Shown: positions 46,837-58,775, counted from the stretch's first letter. The stretch is DNA of 64,000 nucleotides from Symbiodinium microadriaticum (GCA_001939145.1 LSRX01000462.1:30153-94152); one strand, 5' to 3'. Notes: a model not told the origin generated them from the sequence alone. Numbers and translations are program-made.

Positions 46837-46899
46837 ACAAACCATAATGAGGGGTCCTAAAGAGGTGGGTCTTTTCGGCTACAGGTAGGGCAGGTAGGG

Positions 46900-47700
46900 T
46901 GTAATACAGGGGAATAACTACCACTACTAGTTTGGGGGGGTTCATTCATAATAAGAAACCACGAAAACTGCATTATTGAAGAGTCTTTTGTTGGCACATG
47001 AAGAAAACACTGCTGGTGAGCATGAGACGGCTGCATGCGATGACAGTCCGGGAGCTGTTGTCCAAGACGGTATTCCTACTCGCGGACGAAGGCCGAGGAT
47101 ACTGCAACATCAGAATCCACTGAAAAAGTTTGGCAAACCGAACACAACAAAACACAGGCTACAATGGTCCTACTCAGCCTGTACTGGAAACAGGCATGCA
47201 TCAGATTCACAGTGTGACCTATCATCACATACATAGATACCCCTACTTTGGGCTTCTATACATCCAAGTCAGTACAAGGCCTTTGATGGATGGTAAACAG
47301 ACCCAATGTCACAGGCAGTCCAAACACTCTTCAGCACTACACTACATCTAACACGGATCCCTCAACTATCTACCGGATAGCTTTTCATTCTACTAAACGG
47401 TACAAAACACCACAAAACCCTACATACCTACAGAAAACAACTTACTCTCACTTGGAAGGCCTCTCCATTGAAATCCTTCTAGATCCCTCTGGATGGTTTT
47501 CTGGCTTGAACACTCCTATTGCTACTATTTTTGTTTTTGACTTTTCTTCTGACCTATGACTATTGCTATATTGTTGGCGAAATTACTGCTAGTACTATGG
47601 TCGCAGTGCAGCGTCTTCCTAAGCCACGAGATGCCTAAATGACGTACGTATGATTGTCATTATTGTCATTATTACCAGCTTCACTTTCCCTCAACATCAC
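46900..47700. other. unique AT-balanced stretch, no gene recognised
   Basis: About 800 bases nearly free of telomeric units. Three overlapping plus-strand ORFs of 73-89 codons (46976-47559) are rich in Thr, Ser, Tyr and His and have no visible motif. I cannot tell whether any is real. Confidence 0.5.
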
Positions 47701-47896
47701 AAGAGCCCCAAAAGCCTTATATAATAGGGTCTTTGGGCCCAAAAGCCTTAAACTATGGGCCCATAAGCCTTAAACTATGAGTCCTTCGAGGGCAAGGCAT
47801 GGCCTCAGGAGCTGCTGCGCGCGTTTGCGCATGGTGATGAGGATGCTGATGCCAAGGCCAACCCCCAAGAGCCCCGTCATGGGCAAGACTACCTCA

Positions 47897-47910
47897 GTAG
47901 TAGTAGTGGC

Positions 47911-47966
<56 letters not shown>

Positions 47967-48056
47967 GAGTAGGAGTAGGAGTAGGAGTAGGAGTAGGAGT
48001 AGGAGGAGTAGGAGGAGTAGGAGTAGGAGTAGGAGTAGGAGTAGGAGTAGGAGTAG

Positions 48057-48118
<62 letters not shown>

Positions 48119-48148
48119 ATTGTAGAAGTATCAGTCGTCGTCGTCGTC
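47897..48148. repeat. AGT / AGTAGG trinucleotide-hexanucleotide array
   Basis: (AGT)n, then a core of AGTAGG hexamers, then (AGT)n and CGT units, about 250 bp. Long poly-Val/Gly and poly-Thr/Pro ORFs on the two strands are by-products. Confidence 0.97.
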
Positions 48149-48498
48149 GTCATCGTGGCAAGAGAGGTGGTAGTGGTGGGAAGCTGTAGTGGTGTAGAGT
48201 CTTGCTGGTTCTGGGGTCCTGGGTTTACGAGCTTCAGGTCGAGGGTCTACAGGTGTACTTAAGGTTAGGTTTCAGGTTTAGGGTTCAGATTTAGGGTTTA
48301 GAGTTTAGGGTTCAGGTTTAGGGTCTAGGGTTTAAAGTTTTGTTGTAGGGCTGACAAGACTTGAAGAACGTGGATCTTCAGGGCAAACATGAATCCCGAA
48401 AGAGCTAATAAGAGATTAGGGCTCGCATCCCACGGAAGGGTCCTTTACCACGCTGAGGTTTGGGGTTCCCGGAAATGGTCCCCATTCACGGGCACCTA

Positions 48499-48592
48499 GT
48501 GTAGGGGCGTGAATAATTCGAACAGGGTTTTGGGGTATACTATCAATCAGGAGCCCTCAAAACAATATAGGTTAATTGATAGGCCCCTATAT
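48499..48592 (+). mobile_element. family N MITE
   Basis: GTGTAGGGGCGTGAATAATT + CGAACAGGGTTTTGGGGTAT at the left; GGTTAATTGATAGGCCCCTA at the right. Confidence 0.88.
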
Positions 48593-49133
48593 CAATCCAT
48601 AGATCCAACACCCCGAGCCCCATGCCTTTTACGGTTTTGGGTTTAGGGCAAACTACCTCCTCGAACAACATCCACTGAGTTGCTCTGAACACCAAAACAT
48701 GAGTCGACAAAACCATCATCAGAAGGGTATGAGATTTTGTTACAATCCTTTCTTCAAGTAAGCCAATATGGTCGGGATATCACGCCCTGAAGCTTCAATT
48801 AATTCCTTCGCATTTATAGGACCGCGCCTCTTGTAATTACTCATAATGATTGAAGAACCCTGAAACGAACCCAAAGTTGTTGCTTGGATTCCAGCTTGGA
48901 TTCTGACAAGAACTATAAACCCCCCACAGCCCTATAAAGAAGCCTACAACTCCCGCAAGCAGCCCATACCAAATCCTGCATACTAAAACCCTCATGACAC
49001 GTAAATCCCGTTCCTGCAGTCGGGGGTGCCAGGAGCTGTCGCCAAAAATCCGCCGACACCAGCGGCCAGCCGTTTTGCGGCATAACCTCCGTGCTTTCGG
49101 AGTTACGGCGAAAGCTCCAGGGCTTGATCCAAT

Positions 49134-49233
49134 GTTGGGGCCTTAATAATCAGAATAGGGTTTTGGGGCTTCCTTATTCTAATTATAGTATAGGTATACC
49201 CCCAAACCCTAGTCTAAGTATTAAGGCCCCTAT
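49134..49233 (+). mobile_element. family N MITE
   Basis: GTTGGGGCCTTAATAATCAG + AATAGGGTTTTGGGG at the left; TACCCCCAAACCCTAGTCTA + AGTATTAAGGCCCC at the right, with nearly symmetric arms. Confidence 0.88.
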
Positions 49234-49299
49234 ATTAGGATTCGCATTGCTGCACCTCATCAATCCCACCCTCGTTCTGGCAGTCGACAGTATGGTTTT

Positions 49300-49410
49300 A
49301 GGGTTTATATAGGGTTTAAACCCTAAACCCGAAAAACCCTAAACCCTATAAACCCTAATCCCTAAACCCTGTAAACCCTAAACCCTAAAGCCTATAAACC
49401 CTAAACCCTA
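49300..49410 (-). repeat. interstitial telomeric tract (CCCTAAA, CCCTATAAA)
   Basis: A short TTTAGGGTTTATATAGGG segment inverts into CCCTAAACCC at about 49317, then degenerate units follow. Confidence 0.88.
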
Positions 49411-49519
49411 AAGAACGGTTGAGCACCCCGTGCTCCGGTGCTGTCACTGCACCCTGGATTCTTCCGCAACTCTTGGTTTCCTGGGCCTCGCCGAGGGCTT
49501 CCGTTTGCATCTTGGCCCT

Positions 49520-49590
49520 TAGGGGTTTAGGGGTTTAGGGTTAGGGTTTAGGGGTTTAGGGTTTAGGGGTTTAGGGGTTTAGGGTTTGTG
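49520..49590 (+). repeat. interstitial telomeric tract (TTTAGGGG)
   Basis: About nine units. Confidence 0.93.
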
Positions 49591-50041
49591 TGTGCATAGC
49601 TCTCACACTTTCCGGGCCCCCTTTTTTGGCACAGGACGCGGGCCTCTTATGTCGCGAGGTGAAGATGTGGGGAGGATTCTCAAGCTTCAGGAGTTGAAAT
49701 GTTCGCGAGCTTAGAGTAGTGAAGCCTTGATTTGTCTGGAGTCCTTCGGGTTTGGGGCTTGGCGCTCAGGTGTTTAGAACCCAGGGCCGAGATTTCGAGC
49801 TCCGGTTTGTCAGACTTTTTCTCGGACATACTGAGTCCACGGATTGAAAGATCTTATCTAGCATTTAGTTAATGTTATCGGGAACTTGGGATTCATGCGG
49901 CAGACATGATGGTGGTTCTCATTGCTTCTACCGCAAGTTAGATCAGCGCTGTTGCTGTCATTATGTTGAAGACTACGTGGCTGCTGTGAAAAACTTCGTT
50001 TCGCCATAGCGTACTCATATCACACACAGAGACATACCTAG

Positions 50042-50074
50042 AGATATGTGTGTGTATATATATATATATATACA
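50042..50074. repeat. (GT)n(TA)n microsatellite
   Basis: GTGTGTGTATATA... run. Confidence 0.95.
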
Positions 50075-50752
50075 CCTTCACTAGTGGGATGCTTAGTTCG
50101 AACAAATCATAAGACTCGTGCTCAGCCCGAAATTATCTGCCTGTGTCCTTATTGAAACAAAACGCTGCAGAAGCCTGAGAAAGTCCTAGACTAGCATCCT
50201 GGTTGTTTTGAAATATAGTTGTGAACCTCAGGGAAGGAACATCGCGAGCTCTTTTCTCTCAGACCCTATTCAAAACACTCGCAACATGCCAAGAAACCCC
50301 TGCTAGATCGTTAGACCCTATTAGATATGTATAAAGCCCTTGATACAAAAAGCTCTTGCAACACCACATTTCACACAACCGTTGCAAACCCCGAATGCGC
50401 AAATGCTCTATAAACCTCCCATGTAACCTGATTTCCTTATATAGCAATTTTAGAAACCTATGAACCCCTTATACCGGCCGTGTAAAAATCCTACAGGGAG
50501 CATTGAAAAAAGCCTTTTGGAAACCCCTTGAAATCCCGCCTTAATGATTAGAATGGGGGCTTCGGGTCTCTGTAGTATGAAACAGAATCCTAAGGAATAC
50601 TGTAAATACTTATTGCGACCCCTGGAGGAGGGGTATAAGTACCTTAATTGGTTTTACTGTATCCAGCTTATCAGAGACATTCAATCCGCTTATAAGACCG
50701 TCAAAATCCTACGAAGCCCTGGATAGCCCCTTATAAACTACTCTCTGGTTCT

Positions 50753-50840
50753 TAGTAGGGAATGGGGGAATGGATCCCTATGATAGTCCCTTAAGGTCCC
50801 CTATAGTAGTGCCAATAACCCATTCCCCCATTCCCTACTA
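50753..50840. mobile_element. 88-bp hairpin element with 21-bp perfect arms
   Basis: TAGTAGGGAATGGGGGAATG + G is exactly inverted at the right end. The centre has CCCTTAAGG. No second copy was seen in the window, so family status is inferred from form only. Confidence 0.75.
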
Positions 50841-50844
50841 CCCC

Positions 50845-51095
50845 TAGACCCCGGAACCCTAAAGCCCTACACCCCTAAAACCCCTAAACCCCAAACCCCT
50901 AAAACCCTAACCCCCATAAGAACCAAAGAGACTAGGCTCCCCACCTGCAGAGTCCAATCCACACGCAGCTCCTCCGCGAGGATCTGGACCTGCCAAATTG
51001 ACCCCTAAACCCTAAACCCTAAACTCTAAACCCTAAACCCTAAACCCTAAACCCTAAATCCCTAAACCCTAAACTCTAAACCCTCAACCCTAGAT
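50845..51095 (-). repeat. interstitial telomeric tracts (CCCTAAA)
   Basis: Two clusters (50850-50915 and 51002-51093) around a GC-rich unique segment. Confidence 0.9.
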
Positions 51096-51522
51096 CTGAG
51101 CTTCTGGGTTACTTGCAAGGTTTGAGAAAGGGGTTTGGAGGGTGTTTACGAAGATTTCTTGAGGGTTTTCCAGGGAACAATAACCCTAAACCCTAAACCC
51201 TAACAAGGGTATGATATGGTGTGATAAGGGTTTCTCGGTTGTTTGGAATAATGGTTGTATACCGGGTTGTCTAAGGCTTAGGCTAGACTCAAAACATGAT
51301 CCGTGAGGCTCTGCAATAGGTTTATATAGGGGATCTAGGATTTCAGTAGATACAACTTCCTAGAATATACTTTACTGTACTATAAATAATTATATACTTT
51401 TTAACAACAAACCTATTTAAAAACCTCAGAATACTATAAACGTAGGAATTAACCATGGCACTAGGGACAAGGACTGAGTTTCTGGCTTGAGGGATTTGGG
51501 GATTCACGGGATCATTACGACG

Positions 51523-51660
51523 GTTTAGGGTTTGGGGCTTAGGGTTTAGGGTTATGATACTGCTACTGAATCACTCTGACAGTTTAGGGTTTGGGGTTTC
51601 GGATTTTAGGGTTATGATACTGCTACGAGGATCATAGACCCTAAGCCCTAAACCGTCATA
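51523..51660 (+). repeat. tandem duplication of about 60 bp
   Basis: GGTTTAGGGTTTGGGGCTTA + GGGTTATGATACTGCTAC and AGTTTAGGGTTTGGGGTTTC + GGGTTATGATACTGCTAC. Confidence 0.85.
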
Positions 51661-51756
51661 ATGATTCCCGAAACCCCCTAAATCCTAATCCCTGACAGTG
51701 GATCCTTGTTGGGATTTTGATTTGCAGACCCCTAAACCCTAAACCCTAAACCCTAA

Positions 51757-51803
51757 TAGATCCCTTTAAAGGAAGCCCTATAGATCCCTTTAAAGGAACC
51801 CTA
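51757..51803 (+). repeat. ATAGATCCCTTTAAAGGAA tandem pair
   Basis: Two copies of TAGATCCCTTTAAAGGAA, directly after a CCCTAAA tract. Confidence 0.85.
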
Positions 51804-51996
51804 AAACGTCCCTTTCCTAAGGGACTGGGAAATCTTCGTCATCCTCGACAACGGACGCCTTTCGGGCTCTAACTATAAAACAAAAACGCCAACTCTTTGA
51901 CTTGAACCTACTGCAATGTACTGTGATACACTAAAGGATACTACAATATACTGGTGATGTACTAGAATATACCAGAATATATCATAACATACTATA

Positions 51997-52650
51997 CTAT
52001 ACTATAGTATAACAGACTATAACATTATGCCGCGCCACTATGAAACGGTGGGCGTTCCATGAGTGACGGCCAGCTAGTACATGTTTTCTTATACTCTGCT
52101 TCGCAATGTTTGCTGAAGCTCGCACGACGATCTTATACGACATGTTGCATGCAGTGTTCTGCATGGTTTGTGTAGCCAGCTTCTTACTGCAATAATACTT
52201 CGCAATGTTGTGGCATCTCGTGTTGTCCTCCTTCCCCAACAGCGTCTGCAACTTGAACCAACTCGCATGTAAGATGCTTGCGTGTCTTCAGGCAGCTCAT
52301 ATCATGTACCTTTCCCGTCCACCTCCAGGAATTGACACATCCATGCTGTCAGGGTCTGTCAGGGTCTTCTGAATGAGATGGCGTTGGGCCCTCTTCCAAT
52401 GGCTAGGACCTCAGAATCCTGTGAAAATAGCATAAAGGAATCCGACCTGGGTCGCTTGAGGCAGCTGGGTGCACTTTTCGCGGCCGTCGGCTTCTCGGCC
52501 TTGTCGTCTTCCGGCCAGGAACTGCCCTTCTTCCAAGGGCACACGTTTTTGGGTGTGGAAGCATCGGACCCGGTGGCCTTGGGAATGGCGGGCGGGGTGG
52601 TAGAGCCACAGAAACCCGTGACAAAAAAACATAAAAGGAACCCTACCTAG
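51997..52650. other. unique stretch with weak ORFs on both strands
   Basis: A minus-strand 84-codon ORF (51997-52251) and a plus-strand 90-codon ORF (52378-52650) lie in unique sequence. The end of the latter overlaps a local duplication: AGAGCCACAGAAACCCGTGA at 52603 is echoed by AGAGCCACAGAACCCTATAA at 52675. Neither is recognised. Confidence 0.4.
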
Positions 52651-52849
52651 TAAGTATAGTGGCTAAGACCTCTTAGAGCCACAGAACCCTATAACAAAAA
52701 AGCGAAAAAAGAACACGCGTGGCCCCTGAGCTCTAGATCCGCTCAGCCCGAAGCTTCGCACCAACAGCTCCCTCAGTTCTGGTGCCTAGCTCAAGCGGTT
52801 GAAAGTACCCTAATAAAGGTTCAAGGCTAGCTCCCCTACTACTAAGATA

Positions 52850-52960
52850 CCCTAAACCCTAAATCCTGAACCCTAAACCTGCTACTAAGATACCCAAAAC
52901 CCTAAATCCTAAACCCTAAACCTACTACTAAGATACCCTAAACCCTAAACCTAAGATACG
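52850..52960 (-). repeat. telomeric tract with repeated CTACTAAGATACCC
   Basis: CTACTAAGATACCCTAAACC occurs three times, interleaved with CCTAAACCCTAAA. Confidence 0.9.
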
Positions 52961-53179
52961 CGGTTCATGGCCCTCAGCAAGGCCCCTTTAAGGATTCACG
53001 GAAGGAAATGGGGTGCAGCTCTGGTTCAGGGTTTGAGGTTCAAGGAAATCATGATAGCGAACCCTTTTTATTCCTAAACCCTAAACCCACACACGGTTTA
53101 GGGTTTAGGGTTTAGGCTCCTCATTTTATGGGTTTCTTAGGGTCCAAGTAAGCCTTGAATCCTTCACTCCTTTTGGCTA

Positions 53180-53285
53180 CTGGGCTTGAGACTACCCTAA
53201 ACCCTACACCCCTAAACCCTAAACCCCTAAACCCTAAACCCTAAACCCAAAGCCCTAAACCCCTAGACCCTAAACCCTAAACCCA
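53180..53285 (-). repeat. interstitial telomeric tract (CCCTAAA)
   Basis: About fourteen units of 7-8 bp. Confidence 0.92.
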
Positions 53286-53785
53286 CATGGTCTCCACAAG
53301 AAATCCAAGAGGCCGGGATCTCTTACCAACATCGAACCCCTGGGGGGTTCGGTACTATACTTCTACTATGACTTACTATGATGTTCCCCAAGACCCTAAG
53401 CCCTAAACCCCTAAACCCTTAAACCCTAAACTCCAAAACCCTTTTCGAAAATTATTAAGGCCCCTATCCAAACCAGCTCCTTGCCTGCACATAGTCCATC
53501 CAGCTCTGTTTTTCAGACGACTCTGCGTAGATGGGGCGGTCCTTGCGCTTCATGGTTTCGGGTTTGGCACGTCCTCGTGTGCCACCACCACTAGGGTTTA
53601 GGGTTAAGGGGCCCTGCATAACATAAGCAAAAAGGCTGTTCCCTAAACCCTAAACCCTAAACTCTAAACCCTAAACCCTAGACCCTAAGCACATGTGCTG
53701 GAGTTCAGTGCACGTCTCGGCAAATATCGGGCTACAACAAGTAGGACGAGGGGCTTTCGGCATATTCTTGCGTGATCTTCTACTA

Positions 53786-53870
53786 CCCATAGGCTCCGAA
53801 GTAGTTCCTTTTTGTGGTTCATATTGAGAATCCTACAGGGTACTCCCAAAAAGGAACTACCTAGGAGCCC
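53786..53870 (+). mobile_element. family C' MITE, fused to family A
   Basis: CCCATAGGCTCCGAAGTAGT to AAAAAGGAACTACCTAGGAG + CCC. The expected terminal ATGGG is missing, and the last CCC is also the first CCC of the adjacent family A element. Confidence 0.88.
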
Positions 53871-53976
53871 AGAGAACCCAATAAGCCTTAATTAAGGAAT
53901 ATACCTTAAATCATGGGATTTAGCCCCCTGTAATTTAAGGTATATTCCTGAACTAAGGTGTATGGGGTTCTCTGGG
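53868..53976. mobile_element. family A MITE
   Basis: CCCAGAGAACCCAATAAGCC to GTATGGGGTTCTCTGGG, abutting the C' element. Confidence 0.93.
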
Positions 53977-54236
53977 TACTAGACAGCGACATCCGATGGT
54001 TCCCACCTGCAGGTATCAGGGTTGTCGTGTGTGGTCGAATATGAAGGCAGAGGCTGGAACTGAGCCGGCCGATCATTGCCGATTGCGCTAACCCTAAACT
54101 CTAAACCATATACCCCTAAACCCCTAAACCCTAAACCTACTCAAATCAAGCATATACCGCCGAAGTGTGAGGCTGTGGCGGGAAACGGAGCCCTTCTAAG
54201 GGCCCTCATAGGAGCCTGCCATGCATGTATCATGTA

Positions 54237-54327
54237 CCCAGAGAACCCAATACCCTTTAATTAAGGAATATACCCTAAATCATGATATTAAGGCCCCTAT
54301 AATTTAAGGCGTGCTGGTTTTTCTGGG
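54237..54327. mobile_element. family A MITE with internal deletion on the right
   Basis: CCCAGAGAACCCAATACCCT and TTAAGGCCCCTATAATTTAA are intact. The right arm is shortened to GGTTTTTCTGGG. Flanked by TA on both sides. Confidence 0.88.
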
Positions 54328-54590
54328 TAGCACTTAAAGGTTTCCTAGCAGGATTGCTTTGAAGGTTCCTTTTACTCCCTGGTTCTTGGATCAATCCGCT
54401 ATGTACACCCAAAAGGCTATGACAACATGTACATCACGGCTTTTCTGTCCCCTTGGCGCCGGGCCAGGGACGGATGCGGATCGTTGTCGAAGATCCGGTA
54501 GGCGAAAGAGAAATCTTCCATTCCTGCAACACCTTCGCGTCGAGATGCCAGGGAAGTGTTCGAGAGGTTTGGACTCCGTTTGGACATATA

Positions 54591-54688
54591 GGTAGTTCTC
54601 TAAACTAGGGCCCCGTTTGGAGTCCATCTAGAAGAGTGTCGTACTATACTTGGGACCTACAACGGGACCCTAATTTAGAGAACTACCC
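54591..54688 (+). mobile_element. family D MITE
   Basis: GGTAGTTCTCTAAACTAGGG at the left, GTGTCGTACTATACTTGGGA inside, CCTAATTTAGAGAACTACCC at the right. Confidence 0.92.
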
Positions 54689-54860
54689 ATGTAGTTGCTC
54701 AGGCTAGAGAAGACCTTAACCTCCAAGCGACCCTTGCAAAGAACGAGGCTCTACGTGTGTCCCTATCCTCTCATGAACCCTGAACTCTGTGAGGGTTCGT
54801 GTGATCCTGAAAGAGGAGCTTAAAATTCGAACCCGTCAGGATCCATGCCGAGTCTACATA

Positions 54861-54979
54861 CCCAGAGAACCCAATACCCCTTAATTAAAGAATTTTCCTT
54901 AAATGATAAGGGCCTTCATATTCTGATTTAAGGCTATTTAAGGTCTATTCCTTAATTAAGGGGTATTGGGTTCTCTGGG
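54861..54979. mobile_element. family A MITE
   Basis: CCCAGAGAACCCAATACCCC to GGGGTATTGGGTTCTCTGGG, a perfect 20-bp pair. Flanked by TA on both sides. The interior repeats AAGGCTATTTAAGGTCTATT. Confidence 0.95.
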
Positions 54980-55214
54980 TAACTTGCACAGCCTGAGCAA
55001 GCCATTTTTTACCGCCGGAGGCATCACGGATCCAGCAGGCCCAGTTCGTGGAAGATGTCCATTGTCCACGCATGGCCAGTGCTCGTGACGTAAAAGTGCC
55101 CTTTGGAACCCTAAACCCTCAACCCTAAACCCTAATCCCGCGTACTGCTTCAGCTGCGCCTTCGCTCTGAGCCCCAGCCCTTCCCACAGCTCATCTGGAA
55201 GATCGCCCGGCTTC

Positions 55215-55310
55215 AACCGTGAGGGTTTAGGGCTTTGGGGTTTAGGGTTTAGGGGTTTAGGGTTTAGGGTTTAGGGGTTTCGGGTTTAGGGGTTTAGGGT
55301 TTAGGGGCTC
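55215..55310 (+). repeat. interstitial telomeric tract
   Basis: TTTAGGG and TTTAGGGG units. Confidence 0.92.
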
Positions 55311-55734
55311 GTCTTTTCTTTCTCATGCTTCGCCTTGCTGGCACACTCAGACGAGCTGAGCAAGAACCACCCTCCTTTACTACGATTAGAACCAAGATGC
55401 CAACAGTAAGTAAGGCCCTTGAAGAAAAAGGGGCTCATTAACTTTAACTCTAAAAGCCGCAGAACTCTGGATGAGCGACGCCGAACCCTCATAACCACTC
55501 CCATGACGCCCTTATACTACTCCCCAGCGCATTCCAGAATTACGGGGTATTGGGATCTGTGGCTACTCGGGAGAAATCCACATGAGTCCTTCGGGACCCT
55601 GAACCCTAAACCCTCAACTCTTCGGGACCCTAAAGCCTAAACCCTAAACCGTAAATCGTGCCAGGGCACGGTGCTTTCCCAGCTGCAGGCGTTCGAGTTG
55701 CACTGGGGCAGTAAGGTCCTCAATCACTCAATAC

Positions 55735-55870
55735 TCAGAGTAGGGTTCCTTTAAAGGGCTCTATCGGGGGCTCAATACTTAGAGTAGGGTTTATTTTAAA
55801 GGGCTCTATGACTCTATGGCTTATGGGGTCTCAAAAGTTAGAGTAGGCTTCCTTTCAAGGATCCGATAAG
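55735..55870 (+). repeat. tandem GTAGGGTTCCTTTAAAGGGCTCTA units
   Basis: CTCAGAGTAGGGTTCCTTTA, CTTAGAGTAGGGTTTATTTT and GTTAGAGTAGGCTTCCTTTC, three diverged copies about 55 bp apart. Confidence 0.85.
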
Positions 55871-56214
55871 TCGGTAATGGTTTCTACGAGAGTTTAAGGT
55901 CTATAGAGTTGGAAAAGGGGCCTTAGACCTACAAGGTCTTCTAAGCCTGCACAAAGAGGTGAGTATCAGGCCAAAAAAAGGCGTTTTACAAGGCTTCGGG
56001 TGAGGACTTAGGGTCGTAACAACCCTACACCCTAAGCCAATGGGGTTTAGGGTTTAGGCGTAGGGTGCCCTAAGCCTAAACCCTTAAACCCTAAGACCAA
56101 AAAGCCGAAATCCCCATCAGAACCCGGTGCAATGCCCTGACGGAATCCTCGAACGCCGTGCACGACCCTTACAGAACCTCTTTAGGCCCCTTCTCAGAAC
56201 CAAGGCGAAATTCA

Positions 56215-56330
56215 AAACAATAAACAACCCTAAACCCTGAACCCTAAACCCCTAAACCCCCCCAAAAAAACCTTAAACCCTAAATTGAAACCCCAAACCC
56301 CTAAACCCTAACCCCTAAACCGAAACGCCT
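56215..56330 (-). repeat. interstitial telomeric tract (CCCTAAA)
   Basis: Degenerate units. Confidence 0.88.
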
Positions 56331-56435
56331 GAAGCCCCAACCTTCCTCCCAAAGCCTTAGACCTTGAAGTGCTGAGCCTTACCCTAAACACGAAACCCCC
56401 AAAACGGAAGCGAAGCGACCTACCGTGGACCCGAT

Positions 56436-56630
56436 GGGTAGTTCTCTAAATTAGGGTCCCGTTTAGAGTCTATGGGTTGTTTCGGGCTTAGGGGTGTAGG
56501 GTCTAGAGGTTTAGGGTTTAGGGGTTTAGGGTTTAGGGGTTTAGAGTCCTTGTTATATGGGTGCCGCACTATGTTTGAGAGCTCATAAGTTGCTTTTTGT
56601 CTTAAGGGGCTCTTATTTAGAGAACTACCC
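56436..56630 (+). mobile_element. family D MITE with telomeric insert
   Basis: GGGTAGTTCTCTAAATTAGG + GTCCCGTTTAGAGTC at the left. Then about 85 bp of TTTAGGG/TTTAGGGG (56475-56560), then GTGCCGCACTATGTTTGAGA and CTTATTTAGAGAACTACCC. The D copy at 54591 has no such tract. Confidence 0.9.
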
Positions 56631-56699
56631 TGAGACTAAACTCGTATAGCAAGCGCTCCGAGGGAAACCCTCTGAAAGGATCCCTATTCCGATGACGGC

Positions 56700-56790
56700 T
56701 TAGGGTTTAGGGTTTAGGGGTTAGGGGTTAGGGGTTTAGGGGTTAAGGGGTTTAGCGTTTACGGTGCAGGGGTTTAGGGTTTAGGGTTTG
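56700..56790 (+). repeat. interstitial telomeric tract (TTTAGGGG, TTAGGGG)
   Basis: About eleven units. Confidence 0.9.
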
Positions 56791-57061
56791 GGATTATGTT
56801 AAGGTTTGGAATCCACTTCTGCGGATCTACTGCACCATTGTTACACTCCTGTTGCACTGCTGGAACACGGGAAAGTTTACTCTGCGAGAGCGCCCAGAGG
56901 TAGAGTGCGGACTATTGAGCCCTGGAAGTTGCAGAGCTCTGAATCCCAAATGCCTGAAGCTTGCGCCAAGGTGAAGCCTAAGCTGCAAACTAAAACCAGC
57001 AAACCTCTCGACACAAGCCCCCCCCAAAAAAAAAATAAAAATAAAAATAAGAACTAACAAA

Positions 57062-57440
57062 ATCAAAAGAACCTTGCACACCGAAATCCCCGAACCCCGA
57101 AAACCTCACCACCAAATCAGCCTACAACCACAAAGCCTCTACACTTACCCAAATCCCCTTAAACCCCCATGAACCCTAAACCACAGTAGACCCCCATTTC
57201 AAGAACCTTGTAATCCTGCGAAAACCAGTGATTACATGAACCCTGCTAAACCCCTACCCAAAACACTGCGACGCCTCTTTTGGAACCCTACGGCCGGGCA
57301 CCCCTGAAAGCCTAAACCCAAAACCCCTAAACCCAAAACCCCTAAACCCTAAACCCAAAGCCCCTTTTAAACCCTAAACCCCTAAACCCAAAACCATCCA
57401 AAACCCCAAAACCCCAAAACCCTAACCCTACACCCCCCTA
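57062..57440 (-). repeat. degenerate C-rich telomere-like region
   Basis: Sparse CCCTAAACCC and ACCCCTAAACCC units in C/A-rich sequence. Long minus-strand frames here extend from the microsatellite downstream and have no independent support. Confidence 0.7.
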
Positions 57441-57704
57441 AACCCTGAGCCCAAAGTCCCCAAGTCCCCAAGTCCCACAGCCACTTTAACCCGAAACCCC
57501 TACACCCCAAGGACCCAAAGTCCTGAGCCCGTCTACCCCCCTCAAAGGGTCCAATTAAAGGGTTCCAGGGGCTTAAGGAGCCTGAATCCCACCCAAAAAA
57601 AGGAAAGGCCGCGCTGCTTCGACCTTGGCCAGCATGGTCGCAAAGCCCCAGAAGTAGGTCTGCCTGCCAGCCTCGCAGATGGTTCCGAACCCAGGGTGAA
57701 GCAC

Positions 57705-57881
57705 ACAAACACAAACACCAACACAAACACAAACACACACACACACACACAGACATGCATACACACATACATACATACATACATACATACATACATACAT
57801 ACATACATACATGCATGCATGCATGCATGCATACATACATACATACATACATACATATACATACATACGTACATGCATACA

Positions 57882-57913
<32 letters not shown>

Positions 57914-57935
57914 CATACATACGTACATACATACA

Positions 57936-57967
<32 letters not shown>

Positions 57968-58008
57968 CACATACATATACATATGTATATACTAACATTA
58001 ACACAATA
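57705..58008. repeat. (ACAT)n / (CATG)n microsatellite
   Basis: About 300 bp of ACAT tetramers with CATG and CATATA interruptions, preceded by (ACACAA)n. It creates Met-Tyr-Val/Cys and Ile-His-Thr ORFs up to 201 codons on both strands, which are artefacts. Confidence 0.98.
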
Positions 58009-58021
58009 AGAAAATTATGTA

Positions 58022-58040
58022 TATGTGTGTGTGTGTGCAA

Positions 58041-58072
<32 letters not shown>

Positions 58073-58084
58073 ATATACACACAC
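58022..58084. repeat. (GT)n and (TA)n microsatellite
   Basis: GTGTGTGTGTG then about 13 TA units. Confidence 0.95.
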
Positions 58085-58775
58085 ATTGTATGCAAAACAC
58101 TACGTGTCGAATATATGTGTGTCGTCTTTGGAAAGAAGGGGGCTTTGGAGGGTGTGCCTCTTCACATTCCTTAGTCAAAAGAGATCCGACCTTGACTGTT
58201 TAAAGTTGCTTAACGCTTAAGGTAGATTCCCAATAATGTAGGAAGCTGATTCAGAAACCCTCGTCCGATCCATATTAGGAGCCCTAATAAAGGCCCAAGG
58301 TTTCTTAATCAGGTTCCCATATTGGTCCTGAACTGGCGTGCTTCGGCTCTGCGGAACCCACGCCTCGTCATGAGGCCCAGCGTACGAGCAGCTCTCCGAT
58401 CGGAGGTCTGGAATGGAGCAAACGCGCGTGTAGTTGATGCCGTCCCTTGGTTGCGGCTAGGGCTTTGAGTGGATGAGGTGTGCAGCGGCTGACCAGGGAT
58501 GACTTCGGCTGCATCGGACCATGACGCTGATGATAGCACTGATGACTGGTGATAAAGATGGCCACGAGGAAGACCACCTATGTTGCACTAGAGCCTCACT
58601 CTGATCAACTGCCTGGAATCCCGCATCTAGAGACCCCCCCCCTCAAGTCGTTGACCTCTCGGCCCGCCTAACGGAAAACTCTCTGCCTCCTCTTGTCTGC
58701 AGCAACCAAGAAAGTTGAAGAAAGCCACGAGTAGACCCAAAGACACTCATTGCAAGGCGCTGGAGAACTTCGGGT

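Noticed and set aside
57382..58203. Long ORFs (up to 201 codons) on both strands
   Set aside because: They read the ACAT/CATG and TA microsatellites in several frames. The cyclic Met-Tyr-Val-Cys and Ile-His-Thr peptides come from the repeat.
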